Source of the DNA: Acinetobacter cumulans
GTDB lineage: Bacteria > Pseudomonadota > Gammaproteobacteria > Pseudomonadales > Moraxellaceae
Assembly: GCF_003024525.3 (NCBI RefSeq)
Contig: NZ_CP035934.2
Span: forward strand, 1,240,001 to 1,304,000
Length of the DNA stretch: 64,000 nt
Direction of reading: 5' to 3'
Positions 8,024-16,998 of the stretch are shown piece by piece. The notes under the pieces were generated by a model. The model made no database searches. It was not told where the DNA came from and saw only the letters and a program-made list of their open reading frames with translations. A program made the position numbers and the translations under genes. Each line of letters begins with the position of its first letter. Within the stretch, counting starts at the first letter, position 1.

Positions 8024-8440
8024 ATGAAAAATCTGTTTGCCTTTTTATTTGGTGCACTGTTCTCTGTGGGGTTGATGGTATCGGGTATGTCCAATCCGGA
8101 AAAAGTACTCGATTTCTTGGATCTGTTTGGTGACTGGGATGCTAGTCTGGCCTTTGTCATGATGGGCGCGATTGCGGTGGCCTTTATTCCTTTCCAGAAA
8201 GTATTACGTACGGCACAACCGAAAACAGTATTTAATGAACCTATTGATTTACCTAAAAATAATCAGATAGATAAGAAGCTGATCACGGGTGCGGTTTTAT
8301 TTGGTGCAGGTTGGGGCATTGCCGGCATCTGTCCGGCACCAAGTTTTACCTTGATCGGTTTGGGCCACTATCAAGTGCTCTATTTTATTGTAGCAATGTT
8401 GGTGGGTGTATGGATTCACCGTAAATGGTCAGGAGCTTAA
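8024..8440 (+). CDS. YeeE/YedE family half-transporter (PmpB-like, DUF6691)
   Basis: 138 residues from ATG 8024, directly after the preceding stop, with AGGAG about 10 bases upstream. There are about four membrane helices and the motif GWGIAGICPAPS, the second-half counterpart of the cysteine loop in YeeE/YedE proteins. It is the tandem partner of the preceding gene and is likely co-translated with it and with the persulfide-dioxygenase-like gene three bases downstream. Confidence 0.87.
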   Translation: MKNLFAFLFGALFSVGLMVSGMSNPEKVLDFLDLFGDWDASLAFVMMGAIAVAFIPFQKVLRTAQPKTVFNEPIDLPKNNQIDKKLITGAVLFGAGWGIAGICPAPSFTLIGLGHYQVLYFIVAMLVGVWIHRKWSGA

Positions 8441-8442
8441 CG

Positions 8443-9315
8443 ATGTCAAACTTACCTATAGTAAAAGATTTTTTTCACGAAGATACCAATACCTTCAGTT
8501 ATGTTGTACGTGATCCTGCGACTAAAGCCTGCGCCATTATTGATAGCGTTCTGGATTATGATCCGGCATCAGCAAGTACATCAACTATTCATGCCGATAA
8601 AATTATTGCCTATATTAAAGAGCAGGGTTTAACGGTTGAGTGGATTCTCGAAACCCATGTACATGCTGATCATCTGACTGCTGCACAATATCTCAAAGCT
8701 GAGTTAAGTGGCAAAATTGCCATGAGCCAGAAAATTGGCATTGTACAGGAAACCTTTGGTGCGATTTATCATCTGGATATTAAACAATGGAATGCCCAGC
8801 AGCTCTTTGATTATTTATTTGAAGATCATGAGTCGTTCCAAATCGGAACATTGAATGCCTATAACATTCCAACACCGGGACATACGCCTGCTTGCCTGAG
8901 TTATGTCATCGGTGATGCCGTGTTTGTGGGTGATACCTTATTCATGCCAGATTATGGAACAGCGCGCTGTGATTTCCCGAAGGGAAGCGCATCAATCCTT
9001 TTTGATTCAATACAAAGTTTGTATCAACTGCCTGAGAAAACACGTGTATTTCTCTGCCATGATTATTTGCCAGAAAAGCGCGATACCTATATGTGTGAAA
9101 CGGATATTCAGACTCAAAAAAATCAGAATATCCATATTCACGACGGCACGACCAAAGATGATTTTGTTGAAATGCGTAATAAGCGCGATGCGGGTTTAAG
9201 TATGCCCAAACTGATTTTACCTTCGATACAGATCAATATGAAAGCAGGACAATTCCCTGAACCCGAAGAGAATGGTGTTTCTTATTTAAAACTTCCACTG
9301 AATTACTTCAAATAG
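8443..9315 (+). CDS. MBL-fold persulfide dioxygenase-like enzyme (Blh type)
   Basis: 290 residues from ATG 8443 (AGGAG 8 bases upstream; preferred over an ATG at 8425 that would overlap the previous gene). It is a metallo-beta-lactamase fold with HVHADH (residues 72-77), PGHTP and VGDTLF, the metal-ligand pattern of the ETHE1/Blh branch. The family oxidises glutathione persulfide to sulfite with a mononuclear iron. The flanking BigR-like repressor, sulfur transporters, sulfite-type exporter and rhodanese strongly support that role. Substrate specificity is inferred. Confidence 0.88.
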   Translation: MSNLPIVKDFFHEDTNTFSYVVRDPATKACAIIDSVLDYDPASASTSTIHADKIIAYIKEQGLTVEWILETHVHADHLTAAQYLKAELSGKIAMSQKIGIVQETFGAIYHLDIKQWNAQQLFDYLFEDHESFQIGTLNAYNIPTPGHTPACLSYVIGDAVFVGDTLFMPDYGTARCDFPKGSASILFDSIQSLYQLPEKTRVFLCHDYLPEKRDTYMCETDIQTQKNQNIHIHDGTTKDDFVEMRNKRDAGLSMPKLILPSIQINMKAGQFPEPEENGVSYLKLPLNYFK

Positions 9316-9380
9316 GCAAATTTTAAGATTAAACAACAAGTTTTGTTTAATTGGTTTGGTAATAGAGGGGGGCAGTAGCG

Positions 9381-10163
9381 ATGTGGATGCTAATACTTGA
9401 AGGACTGGCCATCGGTGGTTTGCTTGGGTTAACCGGTGCTGGTGGTGGCATTCTGGCCGTACCCGCACTGATGGCAAGTCAAGGATGGACGGTCGCACAA
9501 GCTGCACCTGTTGGCTTGCTTGCAGTCACTTTATCTGCCTTGGTTGGAACATTTGAAGGCTTATTTAAGAAGATAGTACGCTATCGGGCTGCGCTTTGGA
9601 TTGCACTGATTAGCATTCCTTCAGCACGTTATGGTGTGCATCTGGGAGGAATAATTTCTCCTGTATGGCTTACCTTAGCATTCAGTTTAGTCATGCTCGT
9701 GGTTGCTTACCGGATTTTTTTTAAAAAAGTGAATGACCATACAGGTGTGCTGTGTAAAGTTAACCAAACAACTGGTCGTCTGATTTGGAACATGAAAACT
9801 GCATTGTCTCTCGGTGCCATTGGTGTCGTGGCAGGTTTATTGACTGGTTTGCTTGGGGTAGGTGGGGGATTCGTGATTGTTCCAGCACTGAGTAAAGTAA
9901 CTGATCTTGATATGCGCAGTATTGTTGCGACCTCGTTGATGATTATTTTCCTGATAGGTGGTGTCAGCATTTCAGCTCATATTTTAGATGGTTTTCAATA
10001 CCCCGTTTCGGTCACGCTGACTTTCGTTTTAGCTTGCATGGCTGGGATGTTGATTGGTCGAATTTTGATGCCTTTAGTTAAGAATAGTCAAATCCAAAAG
10101 GTTTTTGCCATAACTGTCATAAGCGTAGCATTTTATTTAATTTCTACAGTCATCATAACTTAA
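9381..10163 (+). CDS. TauE/SafE family sulfite/sulfur-anion exporter
   Basis: 260 residues, about eight membrane helices in two repeats. Each repeat carries the family glycine motif, GAGGGILAVPAL near the N-terminus and GVGGGFVIVPAL in the second half. AGGGGGG about 7 bases upstream serves as ribosome-binding site. It follows the persulfide-dioxygenase-like gene, whose product would be sulfite, so sulfite export is the reasonable role; other small sulfur anions are possible. Confidence 0.88.
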   Translation: MWMLILEGLAIGGLLGLTGAGGGILAVPALMASQGWTVAQAAPVGLLAVTLSALVGTFEGLFKKIVRYRAALWIALISIPSARYGVHLGGIISPVWLTLAFSLVMLVVAYRIFFKKVNDHTGVLCKVNQTTGRLIWNMKTALSLGAIGVVAGLLTGLLGVGGGFVIVPALSKVTDLDMRSIVATSLMIIFLIGGVSISAHILDGFQYPVSVTLTFVLACMAGMLIGRILMPLVKNSQIQKVFAITVISVAFYLISTVIIT

Positions 10164-10263
10164 TACAAGCAAGAGATTAGAGCCAAATTTAAAGACTGCA
10201 TTTTAAAGACATGAATATTTAATCAGAGACCAGATTTCTAAAGATCGGAAGAGGTAAAGAGTA

Positions 10264-10659
10264 ATGAAAACAGCAGAACAATTAATTTCAATGGCAAAAA
10301 ACCGAATTCAAGAAGTGACGGTCGCAGACTTACTTGAAGCCATGAAAAACCATAAAACCATTCTGATTGATGTTCGGGAACCAGATGAATTTCAGGCGGC
10401 AGCGATAGACCGAGCCGTGAATTATCCTCGTGGTGTTTTAGAAATGAGAATTCACCAGCATCCTGTGGCGAGCCATCATTGCGATACCTTGCAAGCACTA
10501 GAACATCTTAAAGATCAGCCGATTTATTTGATTTGTGGGACGGGTGGCCGATCAGCTCTGGCTACAGATACTTTACAGAATATGGGATTTACTCAGGTGA
10601 AATCTGTTCAGGGTGGATTCCAAGCATGGCTAGAGCAGGGTTATCCAGTAGAGAAATAA
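10264..10659 (+). CDS. Rhodanese-like sulfurtransferase
   Basis: A 131-residue single-domain rhodanese. The active-site loop is CGTGGRS with catalytic Cys91, and the domain starts with VTVADLLEAM and LIDVREPDEF. It lacks a signal peptide, so it is cytoplasmic. It would move sulfane sulfur between persulfide and an acceptor such as glutathione or sulfite. It has GGAAGAGG about 10 bases upstream and is separated by 100 bases from the TauE gene, probably in the same unit. Confidence 0.92.
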   Translation: MKTAEQLISMAKNRIQEVTVADLLEAMKNHKTILIDVREPDEFQAAAIDRAVNYPRGVLEMRIHQHPVASHHCDTLQALEHLKDQPIYLICGTGGRSALATDTLQNMGFTQVKSVQGGFQAWLEQGYPVEK

Positions 10660-10714
10660 CTAGATTTCTATTTTAAGTCTAACTTAAGTTTATGGACATT
10701 CAAGTGAGAAAATC

Positions 10715-11050
10715 ATGAAGTACAAAGAATTAACTCAAAATATTTCAGGCAGTTTAAAGACATTAGCGCAGGATTCTCCTGATTTAATGAAAAGTTTTAA
10801 TCAATTGTCACAAGTTGCAATGCGAGATGGTGTTATTGATCCTAAAACAAAAGAACTGATTGCCTTAGCGATTGGTGTTGCAGCACGATGTGATGGATGT
10901 ATCGGTTTTCATGTCAGAACCCTAGTCAAAATGGGAATGACATTGCAAGAATTAGAGGAAGTGCTTGGTGTTGCAGTTTATATGGGGGGCGGTCCTTCAT
11001 TGATGTATGCCGCTAATGCATTGGAAGCATTTAAAGAATTCACAGCTTAA
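10715..11050 (+). CDS. Carboxymuconolactone decarboxylase/AhpD-like protein
   Basis: A 111-residue helical protein with CDGCIGFH (Cys59, Cys62, His66), the redox motif of the AhpD/CMD family. Such proteins act as peroxidase or thiol-disulfide partners. Its position at the end of the sulfide cluster suggests a role in thiol redox balance during persulfide stress; the real substrate is unknown. Confidence 0.88.
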   Translation: MKYKELTQNISGSLKTLAQDSPDLMKSFNQLSQVAMRDGVIDPKTKELIALAIGVAARCDGCIGFHVRTLVKMGMTLQELEEVLGVAVYMGGGPSLMYAANALEAFKEFTA

Positions 11051-11074
11051 TTTTTTCAATCATTGTGAAAAGAT

Positions 11075-11263
11075 ATGAATCAGCATTGGGATAATCTTTA
11101 TTCGCAAACACAGGATCTGTATGGCATTTCGCCCAATCATTTTATTCAACAGATAGCAGATCAGATTCCAATTGTGGGAAAAACTCTTGCTATAGCAGAG
11201 GGTGAGGGGAGGAATATCCTTTATTTGACTAGGAGCAGTTTGTTAGATGAGGGATGTTCCTAA
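11075..11263 (+). pseudogene. N-terminal fragment of a SAM-dependent methyltransferase
   Basis: 62 codons. The protein starts like small TehB-like methyltransferases (MNQHWDNLYSQTQDLYGISPN) and reaches the SAM-binding glycine motif, here AIAEGEGRNILYL, then diverges to SSLLDEGCS and stops. The full family is about 190-200 residues, so roughly two thirds are missing. The sequence after the stop does not continue the domain, which points to a deletion or recombination junction. Such genes are common next to rhodanese/AhpD genes in these clusters. Confidence 0.75.
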
Positions 11264-11282
11264 TGTGAGTTGAGAATCCGAA

Positions 11283-11300
11283 AAGAAGCTTTAGCTTCTT
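11283..11300. terminator. Possible terminator after the sulfide cluster
   Basis: AAGAAGC-TTTA-GCTTCTT is a perfect 7-bp stem followed by AATTTAATT. The T-run is poor, so termination strength is uncertain. Confidence 0.4.
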
Positions 11301-11409
11301 AATTTAATTGACACCGTTTCAGAAATACCTAAATGGGAGGTTTTTGATTGATTCAGGAGCTTTTCTTATTTATTGGTACTTGTAGTTAATCATATATTCC
11401 ATATTGCGT

Positions 11410-11421
11410 ATATTCGAATAT
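11410..11421. promoter_or_regulatory. ArsR-type palindrome upstream of glutaredoxin-type arsC
   Basis: ATATTCGAATAT is a perfect 12-bp palindrome 39 bases before the arsC start, set in an AT-rich stretch. The same 12-bp sequence forms the centre of the 38-bp palindrome at the second arsR (33968-34005), so an ArsR-type repressor probably binds here. Confidence 0.45.
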
Positions 11422-11459
11422 TCATATATAAAAGGCTGTCTGTTTAAGAGATTATACTC

Positions 11460-11894
11460 ATGGATCAAATGCCAAAAGTTCAAATTTACCATAATCCTGC
11501 CTGTGGCACGTCTCGTAACACTTTGGCGCTTATTCGCAACACGGGGATCGAACCAGAAGTCATTGAATATCTGATTACGCCACCATCAAAAGATCAGCTG
11601 ATTAAAATGATTCAGGACTCTGGTTTAAGTGTTCGTGATGTGTTACGCAAAAATGTAGATGCTTATACTGAACTTAATTTAGACGATGCGAACTGGACAA
11701 ATGAGCAATTGCTTGATGCTATGCTTGAACATCCCATCCTGATTAACCGTCCTTTGGTCGTGACAGATTTGGGCACTCGTTTATGTCGCCCATCTGAAGT
11801 AGTGCTAGATATTCTACCTTTGCCGCAATTAAAAGCTTTCGCTAAAGAAGATGGTGAAGTCATCATTGATGAGCAAGGCAGACGCTTAAAATAA
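11460..11894 (+). CDS. arsC: Arsenate reductase, glutaredoxin-dependent ArsC
   Basis: 144 residues with HNPACGTSRN (catalytic Cys15) and NRPLVVTDLGTRLCRP, the arsenate-binding region with its conserved arginines. It reduces arsenate to arsenite using glutathione and glutaredoxin. An ATG at 11469 is an alternative start. A permease gene and a CxxC mini-thioredoxin follow. This is a different family from the two phosphatase-type ArsC proteins at 13754 and 34341. Confidence 0.92.
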   Translation: MDQMPKVQIYHNPACGTSRNTLALIRNTGIEPEVIEYLITPPSKDQLIKMIQDSGLSVRDVLRKNVDAYTELNLDDANWTNEQLLDAMLEHPILINRPLVVTDLGTRLCRPSEVVLDILPLPQLKAFAKEDGEVIIDEQGRRLK

Positions 11895-11950
11895 AAGGTG
11901 AAACCCCTAACGCTGTTGGACTTTGTATCAGTGTAAAGCAGGAGATCTAA

Positions 11951-12973
11951 ATGGAGAATATTGTCGCAATTTTTGCTTGGTTAAATGATGTTCTACTTAA
12001 AATGACCTGGCTCTCGGATGGGGTGCGCTGGTTCGTTGAAAATGTATTTGGTTTATCCGTTGCAACCCGGTTGGGTGGTAGTGTCCATTTCTTTATTTAT
12101 GATGTATTCAAGATCTTTATTCTGCTTTCAGTGTTGATCTATACATTATCTTATATTCAAAGCTATTTCCCTCCAGAACGTACTCGGCTGATTTTAGGTC
12201 GGATGACAGGAATCAAAGCCAATATCATGGGGGCATTACTCGGTACTATTACGCCATTTTGTTCATGTTCTTCCATTCCGTTGTTTATTGGTTTTACCCG
12301 TGCAGGACTTCCGGTAGGCGTCACTTTTTCCTTTCTGATTTCATCACCACTTGTTGACTTGGCTTCAATTATTTTATTGGCGAGTATCTTTAACTGGAAA
12401 ATTGCATTGGTCTATGTGTTACTTGGATTAGTGCTGGCAGTCATCGGCGGGTCATTAATCAGCTACTTGAAAATGGAAAAGTATGTGGCTGAATTTGTGA
12501 CTCATCATCAAACAATCTCAGGTGACGATGAAGATTTCAGCATGACTGCAAAAGAGCGGCGTACATTTGCTTGGGAACAGGTGACAGACATTTTTAGTAA
12601 GGTTTGGCTTTATGTCTTGATAGGTGTCGGGATTGGTGCGGCAATTCATAACTGGATTCCTGAGCAGTGGATTACCGCCTTACTTGGTCAGGAACACTGG
12701 TATTCCGTACTGATTGCCACGATTGTCGGAATGCCAATGTATGCGGATATCTTTGGCACCTTGCCGATTGCAGAAGCACTTGTGACTAAAGGCGTTGGCT
12801 TGGGGACGGTTTTAGCGTTTATGATGGCGGTCACCGCACTTTCTCTGCCATCGCTAATCTTGTTAAAACAAGTGGTGAAAACCCGTTTATTGAGCCTGTT
12901 TGTAGGGATTGTTTTTGTGGGAATCTTGATTGTTGGTTATAGCCTGAATACTTTGGGTTATTGGTTTTTATAA
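11951..12973 (+). CDS. ArsP_1/SO_0444-family permease
   Basis: 340 residues with about eight or more membrane helices. The signature TPFCSCSSIP at residues 101-110 puts cysteines 104 and 106 in a membrane segment, as in the ArsP_1/DUF318 permease family. A second half repeats the fold (IVGMPMYADIFGTLP). Family members export trivalent organoarsenicals or metal ions. The neighbouring arsC and ars operon favour an arsenic role, but SO_0444-type proteins have been linked to other metals. GGAGAT lies 4 bases upstream of ATG. Confidence 0.85.
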   Translation: MENIVAIFAWLNDVLLKMTWLSDGVRWFVENVFGLSVATRLGGSVHFFIYDVFKIFILLSVLIYTLSYIQSYFPPERTRLILGRMTGIKANIMGALLGTITPFCSCSSIPLFIGFTRAGLPVGVTFSFLISSPLVDLASIILLASIFNWKIALVYVLLGLVLAVIGGSLISYLKMEKYVAEFVTHHQTISGDDEDFSMTAKERRTFAWEQVTDIFSKVWLYVLIGVGIGAAIHNWIPEQWITALLGQEHWYSVLIATIVGMPMYADIFGTLPIAEALVTKGVGLGTVLAFMMAVTALSLPSLILLKQVVKTRLLSLFVGIVFVGILIVGYSLNTLGYWFL

Positions 12974-12991
12974 AAAGTGTGGAGAATAAAG

Positions 12992-13231
12992 ATGCAAATT
13001 AAAGTTTTAGGAACAGGTTGTCGTAAATGCAAAGCCTTATTGGCTGCAACTGAAGAAGCTGTAAAAAGTACGGGTGTTCAGGCAGAAATTGAATATGTAA
13101 CTGATATGATGCAAATTGCTGAAACAGGGTTGTTAAGTACGCCAGGTCTGATCATAGATAATCAAATCGTTTCAAGTGGCAAAGTTTTGGAACCACAAGC
13201 CATTGTGGAGTTGATTGAAAAAAATAAATAA
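12992..13231 (+). CDS. Small thioredoxin-fold CxxC protein (redox-active disulfide protein 2 type)
   Basis: 79 residues from ATG 12992 (GGAG 8 bases upstream). The protein begins MQIKVLGTGCRKCKALLAAT, with the dithiol Cys10/Cys13, and contains the cis-proline segment STPGLIIDNQ. This small-thioredoxin family is regularly encoded right after ArsP_1-type permeases and may deliver electrons or a thiol-bound substrate to the membrane cysteines. It starts 19 bases after the permease stop. Confidence 0.87.
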   Translation: MQIKVLGTGCRKCKALLAATEEAVKSTGVQAEIEYVTDMMQIAETGLLSTPGLIIDNQIVSSGKVLEPQAIVELIEKNK

Positions 13232-13251
13232 GTGTATGTGGAAAACTGTAA

Positions 13252-13286
13252 AAAAGACCTGTGGCATAAGCCACGGGTCTTTTTTA
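13252..13286 (+). terminator. Intrinsic terminator after the permease/thioredoxin pair
   Basis: GACCTGTGGC-ATAA-GCCACGGGTC forms a 10-bp stem with one mismatch, preceded by an A-run and followed by TTTTTT. Confidence 0.88.
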
Positions 13287-13337
13287 TTTGTGTCTTGAGA
13301 TGTTAAGAAGTTTTAAATTTTTCCCTTTCTGGCAAGC

Positions 13338-13412
13338 ATATACGGATATGGGTATACTTTTATAATGAGTACTCTTTACTGAATATATGGATATGTGTAT
13401 ATTTGCATAATA
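13338..13412 (+). promoter_or_regulatory. Tandem ArsR operator/promoter of ars operon 1
   Basis: Two direct repeats of about 30 bp, 45 bp apart, start at 13338 (ATATACGGATATGGGTATAC) and 13383 (ATATATGGATATGTGTATAT). The first overlaps a consensus -10 hexamer TATAAT at 13361-13366. The second ends about 15 bases before the arsR start. The arrangement fits autoregulation by ArsR at two sites. Confidence 0.5.
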
Positions 13413-13426
13413 GAATGGGAGCAGTT

Positions 13427-13747
13427 ATGGACCACGTTCAGTTTTTTAAATGTTTATCTGATGAAACACGTCTCAGTATTGTCATGCTTATCGCAGAAAA
13501 CGAAGAGCAATGTGTTTGTGATTTGACAGATAAACTCCAGTTAAGCCAACCAAAAATTTCACGGCATTTAGCCCTGTTAAGATCAAGTGGTTTGCTGAAT
13601 GACCGTCGGCAAAAGCAGTGGGTGTATTACAGTCTTAACCCACAACTACCTGAATGGTGCTTTGAAATTCTGAATACACTTAAACGTAGCAATGTTCCCG
13701 TGTTATTTGATCCCTCAGCTCTATCGATTCAGAGCCATTGCGAGTAA
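13427..13747 (+). CDS. arsR: Arsenic-responsive repressor ArsR (copy 1)
   Basis: 106 residues from ATG 13427, chosen because GGAG lies 5-6 bases upstream and because the paralogue at 34004 starts at the same residue. It is a winged-helix ArsR with the metalloid site CVCDL (Cys29, Cys31) in the helix before the recognition helix (LSQPKISRHLALLR). It is first in a four-gene operon, 6 bases before arsC. Arsenite binding releases it from the operator. Confidence 0.93.
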   Translation: MDHVQFFKCLSDETRLSIVMLIAENEEQCVCDLTDKLQLSQPKISRHLALLRSSGLLNDRRQKQWVYYSLNPQLPEWCFEILNTLKRSNVPVLFDPSALSIQSHCE

Positions 13748-13753
13748 GTTTTT

Positions 13754-14224
13754 ATGAAATTTTTGTTTCTGTGCACGGGTAACAGTTGTCGCAGTATTCT
13801 TTCTGAAGTTTTGTTTAATAGTCGAGCGCCTGAAGGTTGGGTAGCTTATAGCGCTGGAAGTAAACCTTCTGGCCAAGTTCATCCGTTAACCATTCAGACT
13901 TTACAGAACCTGGGTTTGTCTACCGAAGGTTTGTCGAGTAAAACGATTGATGCCTGTGAACAGTATCAGCCCGATGTCGTCATCACCGTGTGTGATGCGG
14001 CAGCACAAGAAGCTTGTCCGTTGTATTTAGGAGGAGCAATCAAAGCACATTGGGGTCTATCTGATCCATCACATTTAGATTTGCCTGAACAAGAAAAATT
14101 ACAGGCATTTTTAAGTACTGTAGAACATATCAACAAACGCTTAGATGCACTTTTTGCATTAGATACCCAACACATGAGCCGTCCTCAGCTTATTGCTGAA
14201 ATCAATCAAATTTCCCATCTTTAA
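13754..14224 (+). CDS. arsC: Arsenate reductase, LMW-phosphatase type (copy 1)
   Basis: 156 residues. The P-loop is CTGNSCRS (Cys7, CX5R), and two further cysteines at 80 and 88 (ITVC, EACPL) match the second and third cysteines of the thioredoxin-coupled ArsC relay. It reduces arsenate to arsenite for export by the ACR3 pump encoded 11 bases downstream. Confidence 0.92.
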   Translation: MKFLFLCTGNSCRSILSEVLFNSRAPEGWVAYSAGSKPSGQVHPLTIQTLQNLGLSTEGLSSKTIDACEQYQPDVVITVCDAAAQEACPLYLGGAIKAHWGLSDPSHLDLPEQEKLQAFLSTVEHINKRLDALFALDTQHMSRPQLIAEINQISHL

Positions 14225-14235
14225 GCGAGCAGATC

Positions 14236-15276
14236 ATGTCTAAACCAGGATTATCCTTTTTGGATCGTAACCTGACGCTATGGATTTTTGTGGCTATGGC
14301 ATTGGGAGTTGCGATTGGGGTGGTATTTCCACAAGCATCCGTCGCATTGGATGCAATGAGTGTAAATTCAGTCAACTTGCCAATTGCGATTGGTTTGATT
14401 TTGATGATGTATCCACCATTAGCCAAAGTAGATTATGCAGCTTTGCCCAAAGTATTTCAGGATAAAAAAACATTAGCGCTCTCTCTGATTCAGAACTGGC
14501 TGATTGCGCCAGTGCTGATGTTTGTATTGGCGATAGTCTTCTTGAGTGATTACCCAGAATACATGACAGGTCTGATTCTGATTGGCTTGGCGCGTTGTAT
14601 TGCCATGGTACTGATCTGGAATGGACTGGCATGCGGGGACAATCAATACGGTGCTGCATTGGTCGCATTTAACAGCATTTTTCAGATTCTGTTCTTTAGC
14701 AGTTATGCCTGGTTCTTCCTGACCTATCTGCCGCCATTTTTTGGGATAGAAGGGAATGTCATCAATGTTGATTTCTGGACCATTGCCAATGCTGTCCTTA
14801 TCTACTTGGGGATTCCATTCCTGATGGGCTTCCTGACGCGTCTATCTTTAGTGAAAGCCAAAGGTCTGGACTGGTATCAGAATCAGTTTCTACCCAAAAT
14901 TGGTCCACTCAGCTTATTGGCCTTGTTATTCACCATTGTAGCCATGTTTAGCTTGAAAGGCGGTGATGTAGTGAGTTTGCCAATGGATGTGTTGCGGATT
15001 GCAATTCCATTGACGCTTTACTTTGTCGTGATGTTCTTTGTCAGCTTTTTCATGAGTAAGTGGATGGGGAATGACTATCCCAAAACCACCGCAATTTCAT
15101 TTACCGCAGCAGGTAACAATTTTGAGTTAGCGTTGGCCGTTGCGATTGCTACCTTTGGTTTGGCTTCACCAATTGCCTTTACTACGATTATTGGCCCATT
15201 GGTTGAAGTGCCCGTGCTGATTGCACTGGTTAGCGTATCCTTGTGGCTGAAGAAAAAATATTATCCAAATTCTTAA
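14236..15276 (+). CDS. acr3: ACR3-family arsenite efflux permease (copy 1)
   Basis: 346 residues, about ten membrane helices. ACR3 landmarks include the N-terminal [11 protein letters not shown], the helix with [13 protein letters not shown] (Cys121, the family's essential membrane cysteine) and [17 protein letters not shown]. It exports arsenite by proton exchange. It is very similar to the ACR3 at 34899, showing duplication or acquisition of a related operon. Confidence 0.94.
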   Translation: MSKPGLSFLDRNLTLWIFVAMALGVAIGVVFPQASVALDAMSVNSVNLPIAIGLILMMYPPLAKVDYAALPKVFQDKKTLALSLIQNWLIAPVLMFVLAIVFLSDYPEYMTGLILIGLARCIAMVLIWNGLACGDNQYGAALVAFNSIFQILFFSSYAWFFLTYLPPFFGIEGNVINVDFWTIANAVLIYLGIPFLMGFLTRLSLVKAKGLDWYQNQFLPKIGPLSLLALLFTIVAMFSLKGGDVVSLPMDVLRIAIPLTLYFVVMFFVSFFMSKWMGNDYPKTTAISFTAAGNNFELALAVAIATFGLASPIAFTTIIGPLVEVPVLIALVSVSLWLKKKYYPNS

Positions 15277-15285
15277 GAGGCAAAG

Positions 15286-15990
15286 ATGACACTCCCTAAT
15301 CTTGAATCTGATCTTTTACCGACACCAACTTTTGCGGAAGTGCAGGCTAAAGAACTAAGTCACCCACCACGTATCTTATTGCTATATGGCTCAAACAGAG
15401 AGCGTTCATATAGCCGCCTAGCTGTGATGGAAGCTGGGCGAATTCTTGAGCGTTTTGGTTGTGAGGTTAAAATCTTTCATCCCAAAGGTTTACCTTTACC
15501 TGAAGATGGTGATCTGGAACATCCAAAGGTTAAAGAGCTGCATGAATTGTTGGCTTGGTCTGAAGGCATGGTTTGGTGTTCGCCTGAGCGGCATGGTTCG
15601 ATGAGCTCAATCTTCAAAGCACAGATTGATTGGATTCCACTTGCTGCAGGAGCAATTCGTGCTACGCAGGGTAAAACACTGGCTTTGATGCAGGTGAGCG
15701 GTGGATCACAGTCTTTTAACAGTGTAAACCAGATGCGAATTCTTGGGCGCTGGATGCGGATGATCACGATTCCAAATCAGTCTTCTGTTCCTAAAGCCTT
15801 TTTGGAGTTTGATGAGGAAGGACGGATGAAGCCTTCATCGCTATATGATCGTATTGTTGATGTAATGGAAGAGCTATACAAGTTTACTTTGCTGACTCGC
15901 GGTCAGAGTGCCTATTTGACCAACCGTTATTCGGAGCGAAAAGAATCGGCTGAAGAACTGTCTAAACGAGTCAATCAGCGTAATCTTTAA
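15286..15990 (+). CDS. arsH: ArsH, NADPH-dependent FMN reductase (copy 1)
   Basis: A 234-residue flavodoxin-fold protein with the FMN phosphate loop [11 protein letters not shown] and the ArsH segments [21 protein letters not shown] and [10 protein letters not shown]. The family oxidises methylated trivalent arsenicals and reduces quinones. AAGAGG lies about 6 bases before the start. It is last in the operon. Confidence 0.94.
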   Translation: MTLPNLESDLLPTPTFAEVQAKELSHPPRILLLYGSNRERSYSRLAVMEAGRILERFGCEVKIFHPKGLPLPEDGDLEHPKVKELHELLAWSEGMVWCSPERHGSMSSIFKAQIDWIPLAAGAIRATQGKTLALMQVSGGSQSFNSVNQMRILGRWMRMITIPNQSSVPKAFLEFDEEGRMKPSSLYDRIVDVMEELYKFTLLTRGQSAYLTNRYSERKESAEELSKRVNQRNL

Positions 15991-16090
15991 AGCTGATTCG
16001 TCATGGTGTGAGCAGGGTAACGGATGGCTCGATCGTTTGTTTAATCGTAAGCATCCGCTGAGCCCCACTTTTCTAACTCATTAATACCAC

Positions 16091-16124
16091 GATAGTGTCC
16101 AATAAATTTTAAGAGAACACTATC
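16091..16124. repeat. 8-bp inverted repeat after arsH
   Basis: GATAGTGT (16091-16098) and ACACTATC (16117-16124) are perfect inverted copies separated by 18 AT-rich bases. There is no T-run, so it does not look like a terminator. It may be the scar of a small mobile element; a second hairpin, GTTCAC-N7-GTGAAC, lies at 16152-16170. Confidence 0.35.
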
Positions 16125-16324
16125 GGAGTGCTATTTGGTCAGAAAACAGGAGTTCACAGGATACGTGAACCGTTATTTTGATTGTATCAGATGATGTTGA
16201 ATTGGCGGGTAACGATCTTAAGTACAACAGGTCATCTAATGTCTAGATTGTCTTTTTTGATGCTTTAATCATAGTGGCTGTCAATAAATAAAGAGTTTAA
16301 ACCTGAGAATTAGAGCAATCCTGC

Positions 16325-16567
16325 TTATTTTTCCTGAAATTTTAAATCAATTTGATATTCGTCCTGAGTCACTTTGATTTTATAGTCTTTATATTTACGT
16401 TTACTTGGTGAAAGGGCAGAGTTAGTGACTTCTTTATGGAATTCGCTGTCAGACATAAAAAAATAATACGCCTTATAGCCTAATAAGATCTTGTCAATTT
16501 TTTTATCTTTTTTCTCAGCATTACGAATGAGTTCATTTAAATAGTTTAAGCTGATTTTGTCTGACAT
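16325..16567 (-). CDS. Small hypothetical protein
   Basis: 80 residues, highly charged and lysine-rich, with no signal peptide or membrane segment (MSDKISLNYLNELIRNAEKK...). I do not recognise a family. Weak GAG about 8 bases upstream of ATG. It stands alone between the arsenic operon and the second fic locus. Confidence 0.5.
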   Translation of the reverse strand: MSDKISLNYLNELIRNAEKKDKKIDKILLGYKAYYFFMSDSEFHKEVTNSALSPSKRKYKDYKIKVTQDEYQIDLKFQEK

Positions 16568-16998
16568 TTATAAACTCGCAAATAAAAGTTGCATTATCAC
16601 ACGAGATATAATCGATTTTTATTACAAATTGATGACAGTTGCATTTCGGGTACTTTGGGGTAGATGCTGCGTTGAGTATTATTGAACTAAATGTTGTAGA
16701 TCAAATCTTATTGGATAGATTTGGAGGAAAAACTATTAAAAAAGCTTTTAATGCTGAGTCTAAAGGTTTTTGATTTACAGCCTATAGTGTCGTACAACTC
16801 AGTATAGACAGAATCTGTTCGCTCATCAGATTGAAATTGATTGAGTAAATCACCACGGATTTATGAGTCACTAGCGATATTCTTTGTACCGCTCATATCT
16901 TCAGTGTTACAGCATCTAATGAGTTTATTTTACAAATAATTTTAGATGCAATTGTGGATGGTATCTAGTACTAGGGATCAATACACCGATCAAGCCGA
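16568..16998. other. Gap before fic copy 2, possible gene debris
   Basis: About 430 bases without an intact gene. Bases around 16675-16773 read LSIIELNVVDQILLDRF and on to a TGA, which looks like the end of a real protein but has no start or family match, so it may be the 3' tail of a decayed gene. Confidence 0.3.

Noticed and set aside
8425..8442. ATG 8425 as start of the MBL enzyme
   Set aside because: It overlaps the end of the transporter gene and lacks a ribosome-binding site; 8443 has AGGAG 8 bases upstream.
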